The notes beneath the pieces are model-generated. The model made no database searches and was not told where the DNA came from. It saw nothing but the letters and a program-made list of their open reading frames with translations. Position numbers and translations under genes: made by a program. This document shows, one piece after another, positions 1-8,559 of a DNA stretch of 64,000 nucleotides. The stretch is from Pseudomonas hamedanensis (GTDB lineage Bacteria > Pseudomonadota > Gammaproteobacteria > Pseudomonadales > Pseudomonadaceae), in contig NZ_CP077091.1 in NCBI RefSeq assembly GCF_014268595.2, positions 2,502,501 through 2,566,500 of the forward strand, written 5' to 3'. How positions within the stretch are numbered: position 1 is the first letter of the stretch; each line of letters begins with the position of its first letter.

Positions 1-150
1 GTCACGCTGCGAGCCAGCATCCGTGGCGATCACCTTGAGCACAGCGCCGCTCTGCAGTTTATTGAGTTCCATTTTTGCCTTGAGCAGCGGCAACGGACAA
101 TTCAGGCCACTGGCGTCCAGTTCCACGTCATGGGCTACAGCGTCAGTCAT
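1..150 (-). CDS. tusA: Sulfur carrier protein TusA, partial (C-terminus outside window)
   Basis: The reverse strand reads an ATG at 150 followed by 50 residues that run off the left edge. The sequence carries the CPLP motif with Cys18 followed by a Leu/Lys-rich helix, the hallmark of the TusA/SirA fold. TusA passes persulfide sulfur to TusBCD for tRNA 2-thiouridylation and is cytosolic. The family is about 80 residues long, so roughly 30 residues are missing. It is divergent from the M48 protease gene. The family call is firm; the C-terminus cannot be inspected. Confidence 0.85.
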   Translation of the reverse strand, partial: MTDAVAHDVELDASGLNCPLPLLKAKMELNKLQSGAVLKVIATDAGSQRD

Positions 151-248
151 TGCGGCACTCCGTTCAGGTCATTCGGGCCACCTAGAATATCTGGTCGCAG
201 CTTCGGTGTCCGGCTACAGTAAGGTCTTTGTCTTCTAAGGCTTTGTGC

Positions 249-1682
249 ATGACTTTTCTGCGCCCTACCCTGCTGACGCTCGCTTGCCTGCTCGCCTCAC
301 CGGGCTTTGCCGACGATCTGCCGTCACTTGGCGACGCCAGTTCTGCCATTGTCTCGCCACAACAGGAATATCAGCTCGGGCGCGCCTGGCTGGCCATGTT
401 GCGCAGCCAGGTTTCCCAGCTCAATGATCCACAGCTCAAGGACTATGTCGAATCCAGCGTTTACAAGCTGGTGGAGACCAGCCAGGTCACTGACCGACGC
501 CTTGAATTCATCCTGATCAACAGTCCGCAACTCAACGCCTTCGCTGCCCCCGGCGGGGTTGTCGGGGTCAATGGCGGTCTGTTCCTCAACGCGCAGACCG
601 AGGGCGAATACGCCTCGGTACTGGCCCACGAACTGGCTCACTTGTCGCAGCGCCACTTCGCCCGTGGCGTTGAAGCCTCGCAGCGGATGCAGGTGCCGAT
701 GATGGCCGCACTGCTGGCCGGGATCGTCATTGCCGCAGCCGGCGGCGGCGACGCAGGAATTGCCACCATCGCCGGTACCCAGGCAGCGGCGATCCAGTCA
801 CAACGGACCTTCTCGCGCCAGAATGAACAGGAAGCCGATCGCATTGGCATTCTTAACCTGGAAAAGGCCGGTTACGACCCGCGCTCGATGCCGACCATGT
901 TCGAACGCCTGATGCGCCAGTATCGTTTCGACGCCAAGCCGCCGGAGTTCCTGCTGACTCACCCGGTCACCGAGTCGCGGATTGCCGACACCCGCAACCG
1001 TGCCGAGCAGGCCAAACCGGGCGGTATCGAGGACTCCAAGCGCTATCAGTTGATTCGCGCACGCGTACAGTTGATCTACGAAGAAACCCCGGGCCTGGGC
1101 GCCAAGCGCTTCCGCGCGCAACTGGATGAGCACCCGCAAAACGACGTCGCTCGCTACGGCCTGGCGATCGCGCAGATCAAGGGCGGCCAATTGAATGAAG
1201 CACGGGAAAACCTCAAACAGTTGCTGGTCAAATCGCCGAACGAAATCATCTACAACCTCGCGCAGATCGACCTGGACATCACCAACAATCGCCTGCCCGA
1301 CGCCCAATCACGGGTTGAACGCATGCTCACGCAATTCCCGGGCAACTATCCGCTGAATCAGGTGCGCGTCGATTTGTTGCTGAAACAAAATCGCGCCGCC
1401 GAGGCCGAGAAGGCCCTGGACAGTTTGCTCAAGTCACGCCCGGATGATCCGGACGTCTGGTATCAGGTGGCCGAAACCCGTGGCTTGTCGGGCAACATCA
1501 TTGGCCTGCATCAGGCGCGGGCCGAATACTTCGCGCTGGTCGGCGATTACCGTCAGGCCATTCAGCAACTGGACTTCGCCAAGCGCAAGGCGGGCAACAA
1601 CTTCCCTCTGTCCTCGCGAATCGACGCGCGCCAGCGGGAGTTGATGGAGCAGGAACGCATGATCAAGGACATGATGGGCTGA
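249..1682 (+). CDS. bepA: Periplasmic M48 metalloprotease with TPR tail (BepA-type)
   Basis: A 477-residue secreted zinc metalloprotease. I chose the ATG at 249 because it follows an AAGG about 9 bases upstream and begins a good signal peptide ending in SPGFA; the longer frame needs a TTG at 228. The M48 zinc site is HELAH at residues 127-131, with the third ligand in the downstream NEQEAD segment near residue 195. From about 260 to the end the sequence is helical TPR repeats. BepA degrades or assists folding of outer-membrane proteins such as LptD. Length and domain order match BepA (YfgC). A terminator follows directly. Confidence 0.85.
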   Translation: MTFLRPTLLTLACLLASPGFADDLPSLGDASSAIVSPQQEYQLGRAWLAMLRSQVSQLNDPQLKDYVESSVYKLVETSQVTDRRLEFILINSPQLNAFAAPGGVVGVNGGLFLNAQTEGEYASVLAHELAHLSQRHFARGVEASQRMQVPMMAALLAGIVIAAAGGGDAGIATIAGTQAAAIQSQRTFSRQNEQEADRIGILNLEKAGYDPRSMPTMFERLMRQYRFDAKPPEFLLTHPVTESRIADTRNRAEQAKPGGIEDSKRYQLIRARVQLIYEETPGLGAKRFRAQLDEHPQNDVARYGLAIAQIKGGQLNEARENLKQLLVKSPNEIIYNLAQIDLDITNNRLPDAQSRVERMLTQFPGNYPLNQVRVDLLLKQNRAAEAEKALDSLLKSRPDDPDVWYQVAETRGLSGNIIGLHQARAEYFALVGDYRQAIQQLDFAKRKAGNNFPLSSRIDARQRELMEQERMIKDMMG

Positions 1683-1719
1683 AGATTTTCTGCGTCAGAC
1701 AAAAGCTACAAGCACAAAA

Positions 1720-1749
1720 AAACCGCCTCTTTCGAGGCGGTTTCTTTTT
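1720..1749. terminator. Bidirectional intrinsic terminator between the M48 protease and mucD
   Basis: The stem AACCGCCTC / GAGGCGGTT closes on a TTTC loop. It is flanked by an A-run on the left and a T-run on the right, so it can end both convergent genes. Confidence 0.85.
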
Positions 1750-1763
1750 ACCTTGCCGCCGGC

Positions 1764-3194
1764 TTATTCAGCCAGTTTGAAGGTAATGAAGCTGGCGCGA
1801 CCCTGACGCAGAACGCGCATCGACACCGAACGGTTCTTCGGCAACGCCTTGGCGATGTCGGTGAACTCCTTGGCCGAACCGATCGCCTGATTGTTCAGGT
1901 GAGTGATCACATCACCCGGCTGCAGACCGATCAGGGCCGCAGGTCCGTCCTGCACCTCCTTGATCACCACCCCGCCTTTGAGGTCGTAGGCTTTCTTCTG
2001 CTCGGCAGTCAGCTCACCTACCGCCACACCGAGGCGGTTGCTGCTGCTTTCAGCGCCAGACTTCGCCAACGCGTCCAGCTCCTTGTCCTCGTCAGGGATC
2101 GCGCCCACCGTCAGCTCGACGTTTTTGCGCTTGCCTTCACGAATCACTTCCAGGTTGGCTTTGGCGCCAGCCTTCAAGGCACCGACCAGATGCGGCAGGT
2201 CAGCGGACATGACGATCGGCTGGCCGTTCATGCTTAGAATCACGTCGCCCACTTGCAGGCCACCCTTGGCTGCCGGGCCGTCATCCTGAATCTGCGCAAC
2301 CAGTGCGCCGGCCGGTTTATCCAGGCCAAACGATTCCGCCAGATCCTTGTTCACTTCCTGAATCACCACGCCCAGCCAGCCACGGCTGACTTTGCCGCCG
2401 CTCTTCAGTTGGTTGGAAACGTCCATCGCCACATCGATCGGGATGGCGAACGACACGCCCATGAAACCTCCGGAGCGGGTGTAAATCTGCGAGTTGATCC
2501 CGACCACTTCACCGTTGAGGTTGAACAGCGGGCCACCGGAGTTACCCGGGTTGATGGGCACGTCAGTCTGGATGAACGGCACATAGTTTTCGTTCGGCAG
2601 GCTGCGGCCCACGGCGCTGACAATGCCCTGGGTCACGGTGTGGTCGAAACCGAATGGCGAACCGATCGCTACTACCCACTGGCCGGCCTTGAGGTCCTGG
2701 GATTTGCCGAGCTTGAGTACTGGCAAGTCCTTGCCTTCGATTTTCAGCAGCGCCACGTCGGAGCGTGGATCGGTGCCGATCAGCTTGGCTTTCATTTCGC
2801 TGCGGTCAGCCAGACGAACCAGAATTTCGTCGGCATCGGCAATCACATGGTTATTGGTGAGAATGTAGCCATCCGGAGAAATGATGAAGCCCGAGCCCAG
2901 CGATTGCGCTTCACGCTGGCGACCATCACGCGGCGAACGTTGCTGAGGCGGCATACCGCGCTCGAAAAACTCGCGCAGCATCGGTGGCAGCCCTTCCAGG
3001 TCCGGCATTTGCTGATTCACTCGACGGTCCGGCAGTTTCTGCGTGGTACTGATGTTTACCACCGCTGGCGAGGCTTGTTCGACCAGCTGGGTGAAATCAG
3101 GCAGATCGGCCGCTTGCACGGCAGGGACCGCCTGACCGAGCAGCAGCACGGTGGCGAAGATGGAAAGATAAGACTTCAAACTAGGTATCGACAT
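1764..3194 (-). CDS. mucD: Periplasmic serine protease MucD (DegP/HtrA family)
   Basis: A 476-residue HtrA protease with a signal peptide. The start at 3194 (MSIPSLKS) has a GGGAG ribosome-binding site; the longer frame to 3245 has none. The catalytic triad is visible as His116 (TNNHV), Asp146 (RSDVALL) and Ser219 (GNSGGP), followed by two PDZ domains (about 270-360 and 380-470). MucD removes misfolded envelope proteins and dampens AlgU activation and alginate production in Pseudomonas. It follows mucB directly here, where P. aeruginosa has mucC between them, and a hairpin separates it from mucB. Confidence 0.95.
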   Translation of the reverse strand: MSIPSLKSYLSIFATVLLLGQAVPAVQAADLPDFTQLVEQASPAVVNISTTQKLPDRRVNQQMPDLEGLPPMLREFFERGMPPQQRSPRDGRQREAQSLGSGFIISPDGYILTNNHVIADADEILVRLADRSEMKAKLIGTDPRSDVALLKIEGKDLPVLKLGKSQDLKAGQWVVAIGSPFGFDHTVTQGIVSAVGRSLPNENYVPFIQTDVPINPGNSGGPLFNLNGEVVGINSQIYTRSGGFMGVSFAIPIDVAMDVSNQLKSGGKVSRGWLGVVIQEVNKDLAESFGLDKPAGALVAQIQDDGPAAKGGLQVGDVILSMNGQPIVMSADLPHLVGALKAGAKANLEVIREGKRKNVELTVGAIPDEDKELDALAKSGAESSSNRLGVAVGELTAEQKKAYDLKGGVVIKEVQDGPAALIGLQPGDVITHLNNQAIGSAKEFTDIAKALPKNRSVSMRVLRQGRASFITFKLAE

Positions 3195-3290
3195 ACAGCT
3201 CCCGTTACGACGAGCAGGGTTAAGCGATATGGAGCAAAGGAACACCGGAAACCACTGACCGGCATTTTTGTTCCGGGAACAACAAACAAG

Positions 3291-3325
3291 GCCAGAGCCG
3301 TGAGGCTCTGACCTATAAAAAATTT
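3291..3325 (-). terminator. Hairpin between mucB and mucD
   Basis: The inverted repeat AGAGCC/GGCTCT (3294-3309) lies in the 208-bp gap between mucB and mucD. On the minus strand it is followed by a loosely T-rich stretch (TTGTTTGTTG). It may partly terminate the algU-mucAB transcript, implying mucD also has its own promoter. The T-tract is interrupted, so efficiency is uncertain. Confidence 0.45.
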
Positions 3326-3402
3326 TCAGGTGATTTGCAAATGAAAATGCTCAGCAAACATTTCTACGTCTCGACGACGAAGTGGGAATGACCGAAATCA
3401 GC

Positions 3403-4368
3403 TCACTGCTTGCTGGTCGCAGCGCCATCATTGTTGCGCATCGACAAGGCGATTCGCTCAGCGGTGCCAATCGGGATTTCCCCCACCACCGTGACCATCA
3501 TTTCGCCTTGCGGTGTGGTCAAGCGACGGGAGACGGCCACGGTCGGACCCAACTGCGTGCGGGTATCGGTGACCGTCGCGCCGTTCAAAGGCTCCAGGAA
3601 CACCGAGAAACGCGCCAGACCATCGTCATACATCAGGCTGTTGACCTGAGTCTTGGTCTGCGCATCTTTGTGCGAGGTGCTGCTGCTGAGTTCGAAACCC
3701 GGTGGCAGCCAGTCCGAGCGCCAGACCTGCGCCGTTTTCACCGCAGACGCCTTGTTGTTGTCGAGGGTAATCGGCTTGCAATCGGCGTCAGCGAGCAAGT
3801 CTTTATCCGACGGAACTTCATCAGTGTCCAGGCTGGTGAACTGGAAGCGTTCGAGCAACTGGCCCTTGTCGTTCAGCAACAACGACTTGAGGGGCAGGCC
3901 GGTTCGCTTGTCCAGATGCAATTCGAAACCGTAACGGTGTTGGTCGCGAGGCGTCAGCGATACGATTACCGCATCCCGCCCGGCCACGCGCGACTTGCCA
4001 ATGACAGCAAGGTCATACCAGTTCTTCAGCTTTTGGGGATCGAGGGAACGAGCGGTCGAATTGGGTGAATCTCCAAGACCCGCAATCAGGGTGCCGCTGA
4101 CGCATTGAGTATGTCCGTCAATGCGCACAACTTCCTGAGCCGAACCGTCGAGCTGTAGCAAACGCTCGCGGACCTGGCCATTCTGGACACGATGCCAGAT
4201 GTTATGGGTGGAAAAACTACCGTTGCGCTCGTAAACGAAAGTGCCGTGGAAGCTTTGCTTCTGCTCGGCCTGGCCCAGACGGGTCAACCAATCCTGAGCG
4301 TCATCGGCATGGGCTGGAACGATGAACCAGCCACTCAGCAGAAGCGAAAGTACAGGTATGGCGCGCAT
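3403..4368 (-). CDS. mucB: Sigma factor AlgU regulatory protein MucB (RseB family)
   Basis: A 321-residue periplasmic protein with a cleavable signal peptide (LLLSGWFIVPAHA). Length and the MucB/RseB two-domain layout match: an N-terminal LolA-like domain to about residue 200, then the MucA-binding C-terminal domain. MucB shields the periplasmic part of anti-sigma factor MucA from AlgW cleavage and is displaced by lipopolysaccharide. It starts 8 bases after the mucA stop, so the two are in one operon and probably translated together. Confidence 0.95.
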   Translation of the reverse strand: MRAIPVLSLLLSGWFIVPAHADDAQDWLTRLGQAEQKQSFHGTFVYERNGSFSTHNIWHRVQNGQVRERLLQLDGSAQEVVRIDGHTQCVSGTLIAGLGDSPNSTARSLDPQKLKNWYDLAVIGKSRVAGRDAVIVSLTPRDQHRYGFELHLDKRTGLPLKSLLLNDKGQLLERFQFTSLDTDEVPSDKDLLADADCKPITLDNNKASAVKTAQVWRSDWLPPGFELSSSTSHKDAQTKTQVNSLMYDDGLARFSVFLEPLNGATVTDTRTQLGPTVAVSRRLTTPQGEMMVTVVGEIPIGTAERIALSMRNNDGAATSKQ

Positions 4369-4376
4369 GATCCTCC

Positions 4377-4964
4377 TTAACGGTTTTCCAGGCTTGCCGC
4401 ACGTGCGTAAGGCAGCGCGCTTTCAGTCCCTTTCAGCGCAGCCTGTTGCGCATGCTGGCGCAGATAGCCTGGCAGACGCTGATCGTGCCAGCCTGGTTGA
4501 CCTTGCAATACGCCGTTGGCCATAGGACCAGTGGCTTCAGAACTCTCACTATAGCCTGCCAATACAGCCGGCCCCTTGACCTGTGGAGTAGCCAGAGTGG
4601 TCTGACTGCTTTGCTGAGCCAGTTCGACGCCGGCAATTTCGTCCTGGTTGTACAGGCGAACACCGGCCAGAACGGCAACGGTCACCGAGGCGGCTACAGC
4701 CAGACGACCCAGGTTGCGCCATGGGCTGCGGGAAACTTTGGCCGGTGCCGTTTCGTCTTCCAGCGCAGCAGACACTGCCGCAGCGATATCCAGACGCGGA
4801 AGCAGCAGATCCTTGTGCATGGCTGCCCGAGCAATCTGGTAACGAGCCCAGGTCTCACGGGTTTCAACATCATCCAGTGCGTTGAGCACTCGACGCAATT
4901 CCAGTTCGTCCGCTTCGTTATCCATCACTGCGGACAGCGATTCCTGCAGGGCTTCACGACTCAT
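4377..4964 (-). CDS. mucA: Anti-sigma factor MucA
   Basis: A 195-residue single-pass inner-membrane anti-sigma factor. The N-terminal MSREALQESLSAVMDNEADE segment is the cytoplasmic AlgU-binding RseA-type domain. A membrane segment (LAVAASVTVAVLAGVRLY) lies near residues 88-105, then a periplasmic tail that binds MucB and is cut by AlgW. The frame is intact to its stop with no mucoid-type truncation. It lies between algU and mucB in the conserved order and has a good AGGAA-type site before its ATG. Confidence 0.96.
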   Translation of the reverse strand: MSREALQESLSAVMDNEADELELRRVLNALDDVETRETWARYQIARAAMHKDLLLPRLDIAAAVSAALEDETAPAKVSRSPWRNLGRLAVAASVTVAVLAGVRLYNQDEIAGVELAQQSSQTTLATPQVKGPAVLAGYSESSEATGPMANGVLQGQPGWHDQRLPGYLRQHAQQAALKGTESALPYARAASLENR

Positions 4965-4994
4965 GGCGTTCCTCTCTTGGCTGTCGCCGCTGTC

Positions 4995-5576
4995 TCAGTT
5001 TTCCTGCAACAAAGGTTGCAGGGCTTTATCGATGGCCTCCCGAGCGCGGAAAATCCGGGAGCGCACGGTACCCACCGGACACTGCATGACGCTCGCAATG
5101 TCCTCGTAACTCAGACCATCGAATTCACGTAAAGTTAAAGCCGTACGCAAATCCTCTGGCAGTTGCTGGATGGTTCGATGGACGGTGCCTTCGATCTCAT
5201 CCCGCAGCAGTGCTCGTTCTGGTGATTCGAGATCCTTGAGGCCGTGATCGCCGTCGTAGAACTCTGCATCCTCTGAACTTACATCGCTATCCGGCGGCCG
5301 GCGGCCGCGTGAAACCAGGTAATTCTTCGCCGTGTTAATGGCAATACGGTACAGCCACGTATAAAACGCACTGTCGCCGCGAAAGTTTCCAAGTGCTCGA
5401 TACGCCTTGATAAAGGCTTCCTGAGCAACGTCCTGGGCTTCATGGGTGTCGTGCACAAAACGCACGATCAACCCGAGAATTTTGTGCTGATATTTCAGCA
5501 CCAGCAGATCGAAAGCTCGCTTGTCGCCACGCTGAACGCGTTCGACCAGCTGCTGATCCTCTTCCTGGGTTAGCAT
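4995..5576 (-). CDS. algU: RNA polymerase sigma factor AlgU (sigma-22, RpoE family)
   Basis: A 193-residue ECF sigma factor that directs the envelope-stress and alginate regulon. The start at 5576 (MLTQEEDQQ) follows a GAGGAGTG site; the frame upstream to 5633 is untranslated leader. Region 2 (DVAQEAFIKAYRAL and the Y-rich FYTWLYRIA) and region 4 (LREFDGLSYEDIA, helix-turn-helix) are both intact. It is the first gene of algU-mucA-mucB and is inhibited by MucA. Two candidate AlgU-type promoters upstream point to autoregulation. Confidence 0.97.
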   Translation of the reverse strand: MLTQEEDQQLVERVQRGDKRAFDLLVLKYQHKILGLIVRFVHDTHEAQDVAQEAFIKAYRALGNFRGDSAFYTWLYRIAINTAKNYLVSRGRRPPDSDVSSEDAEFYDGDHGLKDLESPERALLRDEIEGTVHRTIQQLPEDLRTALTLREFDGLSYEDIASVMQCPVGTVRSRIFRAREAIDKALQPLLQEN

Positions 5577-5634
5577 GAACACTCCTCGATAAGCCCGGAG
5601 GAGACTTGCATTACTAAACGACCAGACTTGCAAA

Positions 5635-5662
5635 CATAGACTCGGGCTTTTCGCAAAAGTTC
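5635..5662 (-). promoter_or_regulatory. AlgU (sigma-22) promoter proximal to algU
   Basis: Read on the minus strand, GAACTT (5662-5657) is followed after 16 bases by TCTA (5640-5637). This fits the ECF/sigma-22 consensus GAACTT-N16/17-TCTGA. It lies about 60 bases upstream of the algU ATG and would give positive autoregulation. Confidence 0.7.
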
Positions 5663-5828
5663 TCCCCCTCCAAGCAAGTTTCCTGCGGGCTCTGATTTGG
5701 CACGCACGAAAAACGCAGCGCGGGATAAACCGGCTGCGCGAATAATCTTGTCATCGGTTTCGCCGGCAGGAATCCAACCTCAGATTCCGCATTGAAGCCG
5801 ACACTGTCCCTGGTTTCTGGCACCGTCT

Positions 5829-5856
5829 ATTGATCTTGGGCCTTTGGCAAAAGTTC
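5829..5856 (-). promoter_or_regulatory. Second, distal AlgU-type promoter for algU
   Basis: On the minus strand GAACTT (5856-5851) is followed after exactly 17 bases by TCAAT (5833-5829). The -35 is a perfect sigma-22 match and the -10 is close to TCAAA. The rest of the 557-base algU/nadB gap (5577-6133) shows no gene. A nadB promoter is presumably at its right end, but I could not fix one. Confidence 0.55.
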
Positions 5857-6133
5857 CAATTATTTATAGACGTCCCACCGGACATTGAACGACCTTGAAC
5901 CGAAAAACCGTGTTTCAGCGCCGATACAGCGGTCTTTACGCAAAGCTGCGGAAAAACCCTTCCGACGAAGCAAGCGGTTTTTTTCGTCACAGTAGTTTCA
6001 CAATGCCATATGGGCCCGGCTATTGTGCCGCCCAACCCCTCTATATACTAGTGGGCTGTGTGGCTGTCTTGACTCGCCGATCCAGCTGTCTTGCGCCAAC
6101 CCCGACCCGGGTCGCTTTGAGCGGAATCCTGAA

Positions 6134-7750
6134 ATGAGCCAACAGTTCCAACACGATGTTCTGGTCATTGGCAGCGGTGCTGCCGGTTTAAGTCTCGCGC
6201 TGACCCTGCCCGATCACCTGCGCATTGCCGTGCTGAGTAAAGGTGATCTGGCCAACGGTTCGACGTTCTGGGCGCAGGGCGGTGTCGCGGCGGTGCTTGA
6301 CGATACCGATACTGTCGAATCCCACGTCGACGACACCCTGAATGCCGGCGGTGGGCTGTGCCATGAAGACGCCGTGCGCTTCACCGTCGAGCACAGCCGC
6401 GAAGCGATTCAGTGGCTGATCGACCAAGGCGTACCGTTCACGCGAGACGAACAGTCCGGCACCGAAGACGGCGGTTTCGAGTTTCACCTGACCCGCGAAG
6501 GCGGCCACAGCCATCGGCGCATCATCCACGCCGCCGACGCCACGGGCGCCGCTATCTTCAAGACCCTGCTGGCCCAGGCAAAAGAGCGTTCGAACATCGA
6601 ACTGCTGGAACAGCGTGTCGCCGTCGACCTGATCACCGCGCGCCGCCTGGGACTGGGAGGCGATCGCTGCCTCGGCGCCTATGTGTTGAACCGCGCCACC
6701 GGCGAAGTCGACACCTACGGCGCACGCTTCGTGATTCTCGCCTCGGGCGGTGCCGCCAAGGTCTACCTCTATACCAGCAATCCCGACGGTGCCTGCGGCG
6801 ACGGCATTGCCATGGCCTGGCGCTCGGGCTGCCGGGTGGCGAATCTGGAATTCAACCAGTTTCACCCGACCTGCCTGTATCACCCGCAGGCCAAGAGTTT
6901 TCTGATCACCGAAGCCCTGCGCGGCGAAGGCGCACATCTGAAGCTGCCCAATGGCGAGCGCTTCATGTCGCGCTTTGATCCGCGCGCCGAACTGGCCCCA
7001 CGGGACATCGTCGCCCGCGCCATTGACCATGAAATGAAGCGTCTGGGGGTCGACTGCGTCTACCTCGACATCAGTCACAAACCCGAATCGTTCGTCAAAA
7101 GCCACTTCCCCACTGTTTATGAGCGCTGCCTGGGCTTCGGCATCGATATCACCCAACAACCGATCCCGGTGGTGCCCGCCGCGCATTACACCTGCGGCGG
7201 CGTGATGGTCGATCAACACGGCCGCACCGACGTGCCGGGGCTGTATGCGATTGGCGAAACCAGCTTCACCGGCCTGCACGGCGCCAACCGCATGGCGAGC
7301 AATTCGCTGCTGGAGTGTTTCGTCTATGCGCGCTCGGCGGCGGCGGACATTCTTGCGCAACTGGACAAAGTCGCAGCGCCAAGCGCGCTTCCGGCCTGGG
7401 ACGCCAGCCAAGTGACGGATTCCGACGAAGACGTGATCATTGCGCACAACTGGGATGAATTACGGCGTTTCATGTGGGACTACGTCGGCATCGTGCGCAC
7501 CAACAAGCGCCTGCAACGGGCCCAGCACCGTGTGCGCCTGCTGCTCGACGAGATCGACGAGTTCTACAGCAATTACAAGGTCAGCCGTGACCTGATCGAG
7601 TTGCGCAACCTGGCGCAGGTCGCCGAACTGATGATCCGCTCCGCCATGGAGCGCAAGGAAAGTCGCGGCCTGCATTACACCCTCGACTACCCGAACCTGC
7701 TGCCCGAGGCCCTCGACACTATTCTGGTGCCGCCCACCTACGTCGGCTGA
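6134..7750 (+). CDS. nadB: L-aspartate oxidase NadB
   Basis: A 538-residue FAD enzyme that oxidises L-aspartate to iminoaspartate, the first step of de novo NAD synthesis with NadA. The start at 6134 (MSQQFQHDV) was chosen over the frame from 6023 because homology and the dinucleotide-binding motif [11 protein letters not shown] begin directly after it. The succinate dehydrogenase-like flavoprotein fold is complete, with HxxxxxR-type active-site segments ([23 protein letters not shown]) and the C-terminal helical domain. Its last 32 bases overlap the convergent ygfX gene. Confidence 0.96.
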   Translation: MSQQFQHDVLVIGSGAAGLSLALTLPDHLRIAVLSKGDLANGSTFWAQGGVAAVLDDTDTVESHVDDTLNAGGGLCHEDAVRFTVEHSREAIQWLIDQGVPFTRDEQSGTEDGGFEFHLTREGGHSHRRIIHAADATGAAIFKTLLAQAKERSNIELLEQRVAVDLITARRLGLGGDRCLGAYVLNRATGEVDTYGARFVILASGGAAKVYLYTSNPDGACGDGIAMAWRSGCRVANLEFNQFHPTCLYHPQAKSFLITEALRGEGAHLKLPNGERFMSRFDPRAELAPRDIVARAIDHEMKRLGVDCVYLDISHKPESFVKSHFPTVYERCLGFGIDITQQPIPVVPAAHYTCGGVMVDQHGRTDVPGLYAIGETSFTGLHGANRMASNSLLECFVYARSAAADILAQLDKVAAPSALPAWDASQVTDSDEDVIIAHNWDELRRFMWDYVGIVRTNKRLQRAQHRVRLLLDEIDEFYSNYKVSRDLIELRNLAQVAELMIRSAMERKESRGLHYTLDYPNLLPEALDTILVPPTYVG

Positions 7751-8171
7751 ACTTGAGCCGTACTCGCAGGCGGCGGTGCATATCCGCCGCCTGCGAGTCA
7801 CGTGGCACGCAGATCGATCTGACCCGCCACTCCCCACGCAAACGAAAGCGCAACACCACGATCAGCGGCAGCGCCAGACTGTCCGGGCGCAGTTGCACCG
7901 CTTGCCAGCCATTGGCTTGATTCCACAATTGCCAGCCGTCGGCGTCACGACGCAACCCGCAGAAAGCGTTCGGATGACTCAGCAAAATCTGCCTGGGCAG
8001 CACCCAAACGCCATGCAGCACACAGCCGAACGCCGCGAGCAGACTGGCCCAGAGCGGAAGCGCCAGCAGAAACACAGAACCCAGGGCGAACGCCTGAGCC
8101 AGCAGATACGCCGCCAGCAACTGCCGTGAGGCATGCCAGCGACATTCGAACGTATTACTTGGGCTGGACAC
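7719..8171 (-). CDS. ygfX: YgfX family membrane protein
   Basis: A 150-residue protein with two adjacent hydrophobic segments (about residues 17-55) and a basic C-terminal cytoplasmic domain ending KFSRRRW. This is the YgfX (CptA) family, always found with sdhE (ygfY). E. coli YgfX was reported to affect MreB/FtsZ, but the toxin role is disputed. It starts at a GTG (8171) inside the last codons of sdhE, overlapping it by 17 bases, so it is translationally coupled. Its 3' end overlaps nadB. Confidence 0.8.
   Translation of the reverse strand: MSSPSNTFECRWHASRQLLAAYLLAQAFALGSVFLLALPLWASLLAAFGCVLHGVWVLPRQILLSHPNAFCGLRRDADGWQLWNQANGWQAVQLRPDSLALPLIVVLRFRLRGEWRVRSICVPRDSQAADMHRRLRVRLKFSRRRWAAPE
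7762..7798. terminator. 15-bp hairpin after nadB, inside ygfX coding sequence
   Basis: A perfect 15-bp inverted repeat (ACTCGCAGGCGGCGG and its complement) surrounds a 7-base loop 11 bases after the nadB stop. There is no T-tract. On the minus strand the same bases encode the [13 protein letters not shown] region of YgfX. It could act as a 3' stabiliser or a Rho-assisted end for nadB. Confidence 0.5.
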
Positions 8172-8409
8172 GGTCCAGGATCATCCGGACCATGCGTTGC
8201 AGTTCGGGATCGTCCGATTCGCTGCGCTCCATGAACCAGCCGAACATGTCCTGATCCTCGCAGGTCAACAGACGCACATACAGATCGCGATCCACTTGGT
8301 TCAACGTCGCGTAGACCTCCTGCACGAAAGGCACCAGCAACACGTCAAGTTCAAGCATCCCGCGACGGCTGTGCCAAAAGAGGCGATTGAGTTCAACTTG
8401 TTCGACCAT
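8155..8409 (-). CDS. sdhE: FAD assembly factor SdhE
   Basis: An 84-residue cytosolic protein that promotes covalent flavinylation of succinate dehydrogenase SdhA. The start at 8409 ([10 protein letters not shown]) follows a GGAGGG site 6 bases upstream. The signature RRGMLELD (RGxxE motif) is near residues 15-22, and FGWFMER is the second conserved patch. Length matches the family. It is operonic with ygfX and divergent from ygfZ, with 150 bases between starts. Confidence 0.92.
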   Translation of the reverse strand: MVEQVELNRLFWHSRRGMLELDVLLVPFVQEVYATLNQVDRDLYVRLLTCEDQDMFGWFMERSESDDPELQRMVRMILDRVQPK

Positions 8410-8559
8410 GGAGCCCTCCTCAAATTTGCCGGGCAGTATACAGCCCAGACGCGGGCCGCACAGTCGGCTTTGGTCGGGCACCCTTGATCCTTTATCAACT
8501 ACCCATTTCAACAACGCGCCCTTATGATGTGCCCCAGTCTATTTACCCTGCGATGACCC

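Noticed and set aside
2253..3311. Long plus-strand frame of 352 codons opposite mucD
   Set aside because: It is a shadow of mucD on the opposite strand; composition is typical of high-GC antisense frames and no family is recognised.
6188..7447. 419-codon minus-strand frame opposite nadB
   Set aside because: Antisense shadow of nadB with no ribosome-binding site or recognisable domain.
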